From Prostheceraeus crozeri (Eukaryota > Platyhelminthes > Polycladida > Euryleptidae), in contig CAJQUW010007533.1 of assembly GCA_907163375.1 (NCBI GenBank), forward strand, positions 10,001 to 74,000: a DNA stretch of 64,000 nucleotides, read 5' to 3'. A program made the translations under genes and the position numbers. How positions within the stretch are numbered: the first letter of the stretch is position 1; each line of letters opens with the position of its first letter. This document shows positions 13,012 through 24,400 of the stretch, piece after piece. The notes beneath the pieces were generated by a model. It made no database searches. It had not been told where the DNA came from and saw only the letters and a list, made by a program, of their open reading frames with translations.

Positions 13012-14598
13012 CAGTCCGTTTCATAAAAAGTGGATCATCCTAAAATTTGACTAAATAAAACATAAGTATGATACAGAAAGCATTTTTCATGTTATTTCAT
13101 GTCCCTAATATATTTAAATGTCCTTATATAATCTGATAAGCTATGATACAGTAACGGTTCTTAAGAAGCTAATATTTTGTGACCCTACCCTTATTGTCAA
13201 TGACATTACCAGTGACGTAAGTTGTGATACGCCATCTGTAGATAGCAGTGAACGAGGAACGTTACGTTTTAGAATACTCCATACGTACATTTTCTATGGG
13301 ATTCAGATCAGGAGAACGAGCTGGCCAAGATAATGTCCTAAGCCCTAATTGAGACTTGCATAAGTTGACTCTACTACTCCTGTGACACGTAGCATTATCA
13401 TCCATAAATAACCAAGTCGATGGATCACCAAGTTGATCTGTCATTTGGCCAATGTTCATTCGTAAAACATTCACATAGCGTTCAGAATTCATGGTTCCTT
13501 GCTGTATGTGAAGTTCAGAGCGGCCATTGGTCCAAATGCCAACCCAAATCAGTAGAGTCGCACCACCTTGTACCTGGGGACGATGTAAATGTCTCCGAAT
13601 TTCCTGATCAGATTTTATCCATAATCTCAATCGACCATCACTATCCTTCAGACGGACTGATGCCTCATCAGACCAGACAACCCGATCCCATTGATTTCGC
13701 CAGTGACAATGACTCATTGCCGATCTGAGACGTCTTTTTGTATGCTGATCTGATAATTCGATCTGAGAGGGCCTCTTACAGCTCTTGAAATTCGACTCAA
13801 TAAGTCTTCTACGAATAGTGGACTTAGAAATAGACGAGTGTAGTGCAGCCATCTCAGTTAACGAGAGACTTGGATCAACTTTAACAAATTTCAAAATTAG
13901 GCGGTCTCTACGTTTGGATGCTTTGCATGGACGGCCAGAGGCCTCTTTACGACAGCGTCGAAAATCATCATTATGCCATCGATGCACATTTGTGTAAGGG
14001 ACATTTAGTCGCTTGCTTGTAGCTCGCAAAGAAAAGCCTAGTTCTAGCAAGGCTGACACTTTGCCTTTTGTGAATGCGATCTCGTTATTGTTCATTTGTT
14101 CTTTGCATTGTTTTCAACCGGTAAGAGATAAATTTCTAGCTGAAAGCAATCAGGAGTGCTGCCAACGCCACCGCAACGAAGTCAGGAAGCTATGGAACAT
14201 GAAGTCCAGTTAATCACATGTAGCAGTTACATTGTTGTTGATAAATAATTGTGCTATACTGGGTCTGATTGACCGATTTTCTTTATTTTTGTTTTGCTTG
14301 ATAGCTTTTGGCTTGTAGAACAACATATTACATAACAAAGGAAACAAATGTAATTTTATAAGAGTGAGGTATGATTTTGTGTAACATTGCTAAATGAAGA
14401 TCAAATTATCTACTACTTTTTTATCTATAACAGGAAAACAACTCAATATTCATGCTTGAAATTTCCAACAATGATATTAGTAAGCACAACTGACATATCT
14501 CCCAAATTTCAGAGAAATTCGTTCAAGTTTGGCGGAGTTAGACAAAGTTGAAGTTAAGGCGATGTTTAAGGGTGATCCATTTTTTATGAAACAATCTG
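13012..14598 (-). mobile_element. Tc1-like element, copy B (longest, 1587 bp)
   Basis: Inverted ends CAGTCCGTTTCATAAAAAGT (13012) and the complement of CAGATTGTTTCATAAAAAAT (ending 14598) are flanked by TA at 13010-13011 and 14599-14600. It contains the transposase frame at 13262-14095 and a long leader (about 14096-14560) shared almost exactly with copies A and C. Compared with copy C it lacks about 65 bp near 13213, which removes part of the transposase C-terminus. Confidence 0.9.
13262..14095 (-). pseudogene. Tc1-like DD34E transposase, C-terminally truncated
   Basis: This is a 277-codon frame encoding a cut-and-paste transposase. Residues 1-110 form the helix-turn-helix DNA-binding part with the GRPR-type hook region. 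The catalytic triad is visible: D143 in VVWSDEASV, D233 in FMDDNATCH and E268 in SPDLNPIEN, with 34 residues between the last two (DD34E, as in Tc1). Normal family members are about 340 residues. Here the frame stops soon after NPIENV, and the sequence beyond shows the deletion described for the element, so the product is probably inactive. The ATG is supported by copies A and C, which start at the same codon. Confidence 0.88.
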
Positions 14599-14890
14599 TA
14601 TTACAAGTGTCAGTACTAAGAACTTATTCAAATTAGCAATAGAAATTCTCATAAACCGCAGACACGACAAGTTCGACAAGCACGTCGAGCACAAGCACAA
14701 GCATGCTTAGAACGGAATGATCCACGTGACATGCCGACATCACAACTACTAAACCTATCAATAGTTACTCACAATATTCACAGAGTAAGTCAGAGTCAAT
14801 ATCTGCTAAAATTCCATGCTCTCCTTTATCAACGGTGCTTTGTACTAGCATTTTCCATCTATAGAAATAAGTATTGATAAAAAATACTTA

Positions 14891-15350
14891 CCGTATATAC
14901 TCGCATATAAGCCGATCTCGCATATAAGCCGACCATCTAAAATTGCTTTAGAATTACCAGTTTTTGCAAAAACCCGCATATAAGCCGGTACTCAACTTAT
15001 CTAATTTTACACTATATTTTTGGTTCATAGAAATTTGTTACTGTAAAGATGATAAATGCTTACTTTTATGTTACATACTAAAAGAAATAGAAGAAATTTT
15101 TTTATTTCTAAGAAACCAAACCGTGTACCAATGACGTCGGCTTCATCATTACCTCTAGCTTGGTTACGGCTCGCCACTGGTGACACACAACCAAATAAAA
15201 AGGCAGATAGCGATGAAAACGTGTAGCTGGAAAATTGGCATTAGTATCTGTCCTTGTGTTCATTTTGTTTTATACGCATATAAGCCGACCCCCTGATTTC
15301 AGCATTGTATTTTATACTTCTAAACTCGGCTTATATGCGAGTATATACGG
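14891..15350. mobile_element. MITE with CCGTATATACTCGCATATAAG ends, TA-flanked
   Basis: Perfect inverted ends CCGTATATACTCGCATATAA (14891) and the complement ending at 15350 are flanked by TA on both sides. The word CGCATATAAGCCG(A/G) recurs four times inside. It has no coding frame. TA target and end sequence suggest a pogo/Tc1-mariner-type non-autonomous element; that assignment is from memory and not proven here. Confidence 0.8.
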
Positions 15351-15864
15351 TAATCCTTACACTAATCCTTTTTGACAATGCATTCTATAGCAATACTACG
15401 TATGATTTGCATCTATCAAATTTATTGGTGATCAGAATTATGGTTACATGGATTTGTTTTCATTTACAAGTCATCTGGATTATGTGATTTTGAAACTTAC
15501 CATTTGTTGGCCATTTTTGTTAAGCATTAGGCCCTATGACTTGCTTGAAACTACGGATGAAATTAGGTTTGACAATTATTCATATTGTAATACTCAGAAC
15601 TATACTACTACTACACTGTAAATCGCTGGATACGAAAATTACATACAAACATATACCAAATGCACATACAATTTGAACTAACATTTGATACAAGACTCTC
15701 GTATGGTTACGGAGATGTGGTATGTTTTTCATGCGAAATCTCACTTACTTTCGTATGTGATTGGTATGTAGGGACACGAACTATTCTATCTGTGATTGGC
15801 TGTTTTACAATGAAATACGAGTTGTTAGTATGTTTTATATACGAGATCCGATGCAAATTCGTCC

Positions 15865-16250
15865 TCATTCGTACGTCTCTCGTATATAAAGCTTTTTATA
15901 ACATGGCAAAACACGTCTTTGCGTAACCGGTTTCTGTGGTTTACGCGTAACACTCTCTGATGTGCTTGCCAACATGCAAGAGATAATTGGATTGTTTATG
16001 TGTTGGTGGTGAACGGTCAAGCGGTTCTGAAAGATATCACCAGTCTGCCCAATGTAGAAATCATCACAACCTTTGCATTTCAAAATGCACATAATGTTAC
16101 TAGAATTGCAGTTGAAATAATGCCGAATTTTGAAGTCAATATAGGTGCCATTGATTTTAAGTTTTATATTTTCACCAGAGATCAAGTGATCGCAACATTT
16201 GCACTTTTTATCATCGCACCGACTTAGAGCTCATAAAGGGAAAGGGGTGC
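15865..16250 (-). pseudogene. GIY-YIG endonuclease domain of a Penelope-like element
   Basis: The minus-strand frame is open from about 16250 to 15865 without a natural ATG. It begins with a Cys/His cluster (CDDKKCKCCDH) and continues with FNCNSSNIMCILKCKGC and FYIGQTGDIFQNRLTVH, the hallmark blocks of the GIY-YIG endonuclease at the C-terminus of Penelope-like retroelements (Y and G of the motif and the following R are present). The reverse transcriptase part is absent, so this is a truncated remnant. It is sure as to domain and likely as to element class. Confidence 0.75.
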
Positions 16251-16382
16251 TAAAAAGAGATATTTCATACTGAAATTCAAACCTCCCTTACATTGCCTAT
16301 GAGCTCATTTTATTTTATTCATTTGCATCTGATGAAATAGCATCATTATACCACAGAAATCGGTTACGCAAAGACGTGTTTT
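15907..16382. repeat. Inverted repeat around the GIY-YIG remnant
   Basis: CCACAGAAAYCGGTTACGCA continuing with AAGACGTGTTTT occurs at 16351-16382 and, reverse-complemented, at 15907-15938. The pair brackets the Penelope-like fragment, which might reflect the complex inverted insertions these elements make. Confidence 0.65.
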
Positions 16383-16404
16383 TAGTTTCATCGCCTTATA
16401 TATG

Positions 16405-16912
16405 GATCTAGTCTTTTTGTTCGACACGTTCATTTGTTTGACAAGATATCTTTAAAAAAGGGTTCATTTCATCGACAACTCATAGACAGAATTCTATGGT
16501 TCATTTTGATAATGCGTTCCTTTGCTCGAAAAAATTGATCATCGGATATCAATGTGTTACCACTGTAAACTGTAGGACACTGATTTAGGCACGAAGCCGA
16601 AATTTCGTGCCAGCTAGCTCCTAGTTAGTGCCTTTCTAGTGCCTCGAGGCACCAGTAGGCGCCACTAGGCACTAATAGGCACCAAACCAAATGTTTGTTT
16701 ATCCAATGAAATCGAAGGAAAAATCAATGGGCACGAACTCAGCAATATGAACTTCGTGCCTACTCGTGCCTTGTGTTGGTTAGAATTGATGCCTAAATTT
16801 CGTGCCTAATTCAAGCGAAATTTCGTGCCCTAGAGTTTACAGTGTATGACATAGATCATTTATGGCATAAATGAACGTGTCGAACAAGTGAACGCGTCGA
16901 ACAAAACGACCA
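16405..16912. mobile_element. Foldback element with TTTTGTTCGAC ends, interrupted by a MITE
   Basis: The left end has TTTTTGTTCGACACGTTCAT at about 16411-16430. The right end, around 16865-16910, carries the complement with TTTTGTTCGACGCGTTCACT and TGTTCGACACGTTCATTT. The MITE at 16561-16844 lies between them, so it inserted into this older element. No coding frame is present. Confidence 0.5.
16561..16844. mobile_element. 284-bp MITE with CACTGTAAACT ends (copy 1)
   Basis: Inverted ends CACTGTAAACTGTAGGACAC and the complement of CACTGTAAACTCTAGGGCAC enclose a body rich in GGCACGAA/TTCGTGCC words. A closely related copy at 31974-32243 is flanked by TA, so the family is TA-targeting. It is non-coding. 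Confidence 0.85.
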
Positions 16913-17730
16913 TCTACCAAACAAGACAAACGACAAAACGACCATATATCTATATATATATTACATACTACCGTCAAATATTTTTTTTCAGTAATACCAG
17001 TCGTGAATATTTCTTTGTGATAATGTGGTATTTAACTAGATTAGATTTATTGTGAATTTTATGCTCTACGAGTATGTCGTCGTTGCTACTTGCCTAGTTA
17101 CATCAACAGGACGCTTGGTTAGCTCTGTTTTATGAACCAAGTTGGTTGACATCAATTCATTCAAGCGATGTCTTTCGTGCAACCATGTTGACGTATATAT
17201 CTCAAACATAACTAATTTTGCGTTCATGAATTATAATGATTTTATATTTCGGATTGATAATATGCTAAATTTTAAAATTGCGCAATGTATAATTGCTGAT
17301 GGTTGAATACTTACTGATTATTTATGAAATGCCTTAGACTTGCATGCATTAAATTCGAATTCAGTATTGTAAGTTTGACTCTTAAATGTCACTATCTCAC
17401 TGCTTGCAAAACAGTAGAAAGTACCATGCAACATAAGTGTGATCTTTATTGACAAAAGGCCTTAAATCAACATATATCAAACATCATTGATACTTTCCTT
17501 TAAAATTGTGCTGGTAGCGTTTTAGTATCTAAAGCATACCACCCTTGAAATAACATGCGAAAAGCATACAAATAGATACAGAAATATACAAAAAAATGTT
17601 TTGGTATGCATCCTTCGTATGTTATTGGTATTGAGCGATTTAGGCCTACAGTGTACATACTAGCATAAACAAATAAATCTAAGGAGAATCTGCCAAGCAT
17701 TCGTACCACCATCTCTGTTTTCCTCTATAG
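16913..17730. other. No gene recognised
   Basis: AT-rich spacer leading to a good splice acceptor (polypyrimidine stretch and TATAG) at 17721-17730. Nothing else is seen. Confidence 0.45.
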
Positions 17731-17996
17731 ATCCACAAGATAAATCGGCCATCGATTTTACAGTCGACGGAAGAGCATATGAAAACTCTGGCACTGGTGA
17801 ATTACCGAATTTCAACTATGTCTATGTTTCGTCAAAGAATTCGCACACGTTGAAATTAATAATACCAAGTGCGGGTAGAACACAACTGAGAATGCTACGG
17901 ATCGACTGCATGAATGCATCATGCAGGGAGACCATTCGCTCCGTCACCAACGTCAAGCCAACCTTTTGTAGTCCAACAGTGATCATACATCACCAT
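17731..17996 (+). CDS. Candidate exon 1 of the chain: extracellular protein segment
   Basis: The exon is flanked by TTTTCCTCTATAG and GTAAGT and stays open for 88 codons in the frame starting at 17733. It enters with two bases of a split codon and ends on a codon boundary, which fits the next candidate exon (23044). Residues include AIDFTVDGRAYENSG and a Cys-containing LRIDCMNASCRET block, with an N-glycosylation site (NAS), as in a secreted or surface protein. No known domain is recognised. It is linked to the adhesion-GPCR-like gene by phase and strand only; upstream exons were not found. Confidence 0.55.
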
Positions 17997-18851
17997 GTAA
18001 GTTCATTTGGAAGTTCCTCATTTCGTATCTTATCAAGCTCAATTCTATAAAAAGTAAATTTCAGACTTGCCAGCAATGGAGCGGAATTTTCTCTCCTAAT
18101 CACAGAGAAAAGTTTTGATTGAAACTCCCATGGGATATCCATCCTCATTAAGTGATTTAAAATCCTGTTTTCATGTGCATATCATCTTTTTATTGTTTAA
18201 GTTAATTTTAAAAAAATTCTGTGTGCTCTGTTAGGCCTGTTTTTCACAAGTGGATGCTACTTAATATTTTGTTAGTCTACAATTGCTATTCCACTATTGA
18301 TATGACAATTTATAGTTGCTTTGCTCGCTAAACCAGTGTGTCTGAGAAACGGAAACAGTACGTCAAAGCTGCCTGTATCTAGCAAATACATGAAACCATG
18401 CGTTCTGCTACAAAGCCCTGTAGAGCTTGGTAGCGATGCATATCATCTGCATATTCTGATTGTCAGTTGTATGCAGATAAGAAACCTCCTTGCTTTCGCA
18501 TTTTACCTCACGGCTTCGTGTCGATATGCCACGAGAACAGGTCGGCTGTAGTTCCTGTTTTACTGCCACAATGAAACGTAACGTCGTACATTTCGGAGCC
18601 AGATACTATTTTCTCTTTGATCAGTGACCAACTTCCGTGTGAGACGATGAACTATAGGTAAATAATCGACCTTAGGCTGCGTTTACATGTGTAACTTGAT
18701 TGCTGAAACTTTTCGATCCATGATGAGTCAGAAAAGACCGGCAAACAGTGAAAACAAAGGCATGCCTTCAATAATCTTGGTTAGTGCGTCAAGAGACAAT
18801 AGCAATTTCGTGAATGGCTATAAAGAGAGGTGCATTGATCTCATCAACCTA
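17997..18851. other. Intron-like spacer
   Basis: No open splice-flanked segment or transposon end apart from the Tc1-like copy that begins at 18852. Confidence 0.4.
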
Positions 18852-20177
18852 CAGTCCGTTTCACAAAAAGTGGATCATCCTAAAATTTGACTAAATAAAA
18901 CATAAGTACGAGTATGATACAGAAAGCATTTTTCATGTTATTTCATGTCCCTAATATATTTAAATGTCCTTATATAATCTGATAAGCTATGATACAGTAA
19001 CGGTTCTTAAGAAGCTAATATTTTGTGGCCCCACCCTTATTGTCAATGACATTACCAATTCGTCTAGGCATTGATTCGATGATATCGTTGATTTTTGACT
19101 GATCTAACTTTCTCCACTCTCTTTTTAACAGTGACGTAAGTTGTGATACGCCATCTGTAGGTAGCAGTGAACGACAGATTTCCTGATCAGATTTTATCCA
19201 TAATCTCAATCGACCATCACTATCCTCCAGACGGACTGATGCCTCATCAGACCAGACAACCCGATCCCATTGATTTCGCCAGTGACAATGACTCATTGCC
19301 GATCTGAGACGTCTTTTTGTATGCTGATCTGATAATTCGATCTGAGAGGGCCTCTTACAGCTCTTGAAATTCGACTCAATGAGTCTTCTACGAATAGTGG
19401 ACTTAGAAATAGACGAGTCTACTGCAGCCATCTCAGTTAACGAGAGACTTGGATCAACTTTAACAAATCTCAAAATTAGGCGGTCTCTACGTTTGGATGT
19501 TTTGCGTGGACGGCCAGAGCCCTCTTTACGACAGAGTCGAAAATCATCATTATGCCATCGATGCACATTTGTGTAAGGGACATTTAGTCGCTTGCTTGTA
19601 GCTCGCAAAGAAAACCCTAGTTCTAGCAAGGCTGACATTTTGCCTTTTGTGAATGCGATCTCGTTATTGTTCATTTGTGCTTTGTATTGTTTTCAACCGG
19701 TAAGAGATAGATTTCTAGCTGAAAGCAATCAGGTGTGCTGCCAACACCACCGCAACGAAGTCAGGAAGCTATGGAACATGAAGTCCAGTTAATCACATGT
19801 AGCAGTTACATTATTGTTGATGAATAATGGTGCTATACTGGGTCTGATTGACCGATTTTCTTTATTTTTGTTTTGCTTGATAGCTTTTGGCTTGTAGAAC
19901 AACATATTACATAACAAAGGAAACAAATGTAATTTTATAAGAGTGAGGTATGATTTTGTGTAACATTGCTAAATGAAGATCAAATTATCTACTACTTTTT
20001 TATCTATAACAGGAAAACAGCTCAATATTCATGCTTGAAATTTCCAACAATGATATTAGTAAGCACAACTGACATATCTTCCAAATTTCAGAGAAATTCG
20101 TTCAAGTTTGGCGGAGTTAGACAAAGTTGAAGTTAAGGCGATGTTTAAGGGTGATCCATTTTTTATGAAACAATCTG
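18852..20177 (-). mobile_element. Tc1-like element, copy C (internally deleted, 1326 bp)
   Basis: Inverted ends match those of copies A and B, flanked by TA at 18850-18851 and 20178-20179. The long leader (about 19675-20150) is nearly identical to that of copy B. The transposase frame carries a large internal deletion but keeps the 3' tail that copy B has lost. Confidence 0.88.
19015..19674 (-). pseudogene. Tc1-like transposase with internal in-frame deletion
   Basis: This is a 219-codon frame. It is nearly identical to the copy B protein for residues 1-166, including the DNA-binding region and the first catalytic Asp (D143 in WSDEASV). It then jumps directly to the C-terminal tail (RSLLPTDGVSQL onward), so the second Asp and the Glu of the DD34E triad are missing. 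It could still bind the inverted repeats in principle, but it cannot cut. Confidence 0.87.
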
Positions 20178-23043
20178 TATTATCCTCTGACTGTCTACAG
20201 CAACGGGACTCCAGCCACTTTTTGAAGCAGTCAGTTGGTAATAGTCGACGCGACTCGTAACTGCTTAATGACTCATCGCAGAGACAGGAAAAGAAAGACA
20301 ATGGATGACACGAAGTTGATTGAATTAGTAGTTAGCACATCAATATCTTTGCATTTATTATGCAAAAAATTCACATCACGAGGATATCAACATGCGTGAT
20401 AATGTATGGAAAGTAATGTCTGATGTAATGAAAGCATCAGGTAGAAATCTGTTGTTTTTGCTCTTTAATACCAATTTTGAGCATGTTCGAGAAGTCTGAC
20501 TGATATCTGATCTAAGTTGTAAACCTGCCAATATTTCTATCTTTGAAGTTAAAACCATGAGCCCATAGCGTTAATGTTCACTTGCATTAATTTAGAGAAT
20601 ATGAGAAGTCAGTCATCAAATTCATCTTTTAGATGCTGGAAATAGAATAAAAACTGAAAATAGTAAAATCTTTCAATTGGATTTCATGAATCAGCATCCA
20701 AATCACTTCCATCACATGTTTCAGTTGCCATGGAAGTTTCTCAGAAGTTGTAAAATAAGAGATAAAGCGCTTCGAGGAACGCATCACTGAACAAGTTGTG
20801 AAGACAGCATGTTGTCATTATAATTGTACACGTATCTGTGACCGTGACTCCGACATTCACAGCTGTGGGTGCATAAAATATTCAAACACTCGAAAGGGCG
20901 AATGAGTTCTTGGAAACTCCCATTGCACGTGTAAGCTTATAATTGAAAATGGTCTTTGAAATGTCAAGTCTGGCGATGTTTCTTGGATACGATTTCATCA
21001 CTGAAAAGTGTTCTGCCAAGATTCTACTTCCTATTGGTTGCTAAAAATAGATCCACGAATATCGATGAGGCTAAGGACTATTTCGAATAAAGACTATTCG
21101 ACTAAATTTAGAGTAGAAAGGGAGTTCTACTTTGAAAGTAGAAACCCTCAGACTCAAGAATTCAATAAGTGGAAAGGACTCTTCTGCTTTTCAGAGCAAA
21201 TCTACTTTTGTTTCTAGTTTGCGTCTCACACGGGAGGTTGACTACTGATCAAAGAGAAAATAGAAAGTCACTCCCAAATTTCCGACGTTTCATTGAGGAA
21301 TTAAAACAGAGAAACCACACGTGTATCCGGCGTTTCCTCGTCATGTCGTCTTCGCTTAACTTTTGACTGTCCCAAAGACTACAAACCCTCGCCTCGCGTT
21401 GCGTTGGGAAGAAGCACATTTTGCCCACCCACACATCCAGATTTCCAAAACTAAAAGCGGAACCAATTCAGAATATGTGTGCGATTTTTCTCGGGCGTGA
21501 CAAAATCATAGGTTTCAGAATCACAAAGCCTCATGCCATAAATGGCATTTTGAAATCTAAATGTGTATATTTTCGGGAAATTTCCACTTTTAAATGACTG
21601 TATTGATGTTTTGACAAAAAGAACGTCCAACTAATGCAAAGAAATGAAAATATTCGAAATTTTCCCAATGCGATAAAATACGTACAGTACTTTAGTAGAC
21701 TCTATACTTAAAAGATGCTTAAAAATACTATTGCTATTTGAAATTTTGCATCCTCCAGCAATACTTGCCAAAGGAGGCATAATGCGCTTTTCAGCTGTTG
21801 TGCGCAGTTAGTGAGTGTTTAGAGCCTTCATTTAACTGTTTATGATTTTTAATTTATTTTTTAAATGAAAATCATCATCCTCTAGGAATCTCAGTTACAA
21901 CTACATAAAATAAACTAAGATTAAGCCTACTGTACAAAATATAACTGTAATGAATAAATTTGTAATGAACTTTGAAGAAAAGAAAAAATAAAATAAACTA
22001 CATGTGAAACTACAGTATGGGTACTGAACTTGCTAGAATCGACCTACAACGTCTCACCTGGAACTACTCCATGAAGAAAATGAAATAAGGAACTAGACTT
22101 GTTATAAATGGACCAATTGGTGTCTAACTATTAATTTAATCTATTTCTCAAGAGGACCGGTCTGTGTCCCATCATATCTAGCCTTAATCCGCAAACAATT
22201 ATGACAAGCGCAATCTGCATGCGACGGAAGATGCTATCAATCACCTATTTCACTGCAGATGGGAAAGGAGATAATTATTCACGTTGTTACCTAACTTAAT
22301 ATAGAAAATAAGCTAACCAAGAAATTATCAAAGTGTAGATCGTGCTAACAATTAAAATACAGAAAAAAAGGAAAGTGATGGGTAATAAATTCTGAAAGAT
22401 TAACTGCTGAAATTGATTAGTGAAGTGCGACTGTAATGAAATATTGAAATTGTAACAAAAGAAAAAAAAATAATAATAATAAGGAAAGAAATTGAATGAA
22501 TGAATAAATAAATAAATTTAAAAAAAGGATGGAAATAAGCAGCACAAGTGAAAATTATTAGGTAAAAGAATCAAAATCTGAATAAATAAATAAAATTGAT
22601 AGTCACAAGAAACTAGTGTAAAATAAATGAGTAGACTGCAACAAAAAAAATTAGTGCACACGAATAATGTAATACATACTGAAAATAAAATAAAATTAAA
22701 TTGAAATTAATCCTTAAAAGGACTGGTTTTGCGTTCCCTGTACCAGCAGGAACTCATCAGCAGGAACTCAGGTATGATTCGTGTTTCGGCCCCAATTCCT
22801 GAACACTCAAACCCACCTGAGCGGGGCCCTGCACAGTAAAACTGCACAGCTTCCACAAAGTGACTTATTCATTTCCGGGTGGGTAGTAAACACACCTAGA
22901 GAAAGAATTACCACGTCGTTCCTCGCACCAGAAATATCCTGGCTCAACGAATGTGATCACTACTCCTCAAATATCAATAGATAAATGCCCATTCACACAA
23001 AAATGCAAATTGCTTTTCAGCATGATGCTACTTTTTTTCACAG
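20178..23043. other. Intron-like spacer with low-complexity A-rich tract
   Basis: Nothing recognisable in 20178-22440. Bases 22440-22720 are a low-complexity A-rich tract with runs such as AATAATAATAAT and (GAATGAATAAATAAAT). A polypyrimidine tract ending in TTTTTTTCACAG at 23030-23043 precedes the next exon. Confidence 0.45.
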
Positions 23044-23158
23044 GTTGGACGACTCAGGCTGTATTTCAGTCGGTCATGCGTCACATCGAATTTGCAGTTT
23101 CAAATCGCAATGAACAAGTCGGCCAAGATCGGTATCGGTTTAGTAAAAACTATGACAG
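23044..23158 (+). CDS. Candidate exon 2 of the chain
   Basis: It is flanked by TTTTTTTCACAG and GTGAGC, open through 38 codons, starts in phase 0 and ends one base into a codon. Both ends agree with the neighbouring candidate exons. It encodes a basic stretch around LYFSRSCVTSNLQFQIAMNK with no known domain. The evidence is splice signals and phase only. Confidence 0.45.
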
Positions 23159-24400
23159 GTGAGCTACTGAATACCATGAGGAAATGAATAAATTCAATCT
23201 TATTCGTCTCAAGTCTTAGGTGTCAGTCACTTCCAAGTTCCAAATATCTAAACTTGATTTAAACCAACAAAATGAAGAACCTCCTAAGACGATGAAAGAT
23301 CTTCGAGATCGGCATCACAGCAGGAGCGCACCCACTTCATCAAGATGAGAAGAATTTCTCAATCATTTGTTTCAGGTGGTCATCCCGAGGTGCTTGAAGG
23401 CCATTAAGTATTTAAACAGAATAATGTCGCATCAGTCAATAGAAAAAAACCAGTTTCAAATTTTGACTTCAGTTGAACGAGCGAACTTTTGTCGAGAGAT
23501 TTTTGTCAGTTTTGGACAACTTGGAAGCATGGGCAATCTCTCTCGCCGCTTGATCAATTGCGTTGTATTATAAGCATTCAATTTTCGCACGATTTTTCGC
23601 AATACCGACAGAAATTGACTTTTTTACATCAGTTACAGAAAATTCGAACCGAACGTAGGCTAGCATTGTCTAGGGCGTAGATCTGCTTTCAACCGATCAT
23701 AAAGCATTCGTGAAGTTGGTAGCTCATCATAACGATTCAGATGCTACTGTATAGGCAATTTGCATCATGCTATAAAATATCGGAAGTGAAAGTCATGCAG
23801 ACATTTTGCAGAAGTTTTTTATCAACGCAGTCGATTTGCGCACCATCAAATTTTCACCGATTGTGTGTTGGCCAAAAAAAAATTGGCTCTACGGAACTGA
23901 CAATCATCATCAATTAGGACAAATTGAAGCTGAAAATGGAAATTTGTCTACGCACTCAATGAAAAAGTTGTGAAATTGAAAAATGACAGTTTGTGAAGTG
24001 TGATCCGTCGTTCCTTACTAGCTTTTACACATACACTTATGATTGTTGAAGTTAGCCAACAGAATACAATGGCATATCATTGCCTGAGAGTCAACTTCTT
24101 TAATCAAAACCATAGACTCCTACATAGATAATGTAGTGGAATGATCACAGAAGCAATGTGCGCGTGCTTCTTGTACATCATAATATCGCTGCTTATTACA
24201 TGATGGAAATTCAACTTTCTATGACAGCTTTGCATCTAGCATGCTTCATGGTACGCTAAGTATAAAGTACTATGTACATTTCCATAAATCAAATGCGGTT
24301 CTGTTGACTTTCAAATAGCTTTTGAGCTTTCTTAGAAATTTTTTTGGACACTGACTGTGCTTGAATTGCGCATCGTCAAAGTACCAATAGCATACCTATC
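23159..24400. other. No gene recognised
   Basis: AT-rich intronic sequence with short broken frames. It may include the decayed 5' end of the P-element-like remnant that follows. Confidence 0.35.

Noticed and set aside
13420-13997. + strand frames inside Tc1 copy B
   Set aside because: Opposite-strand shadows of the transposase.
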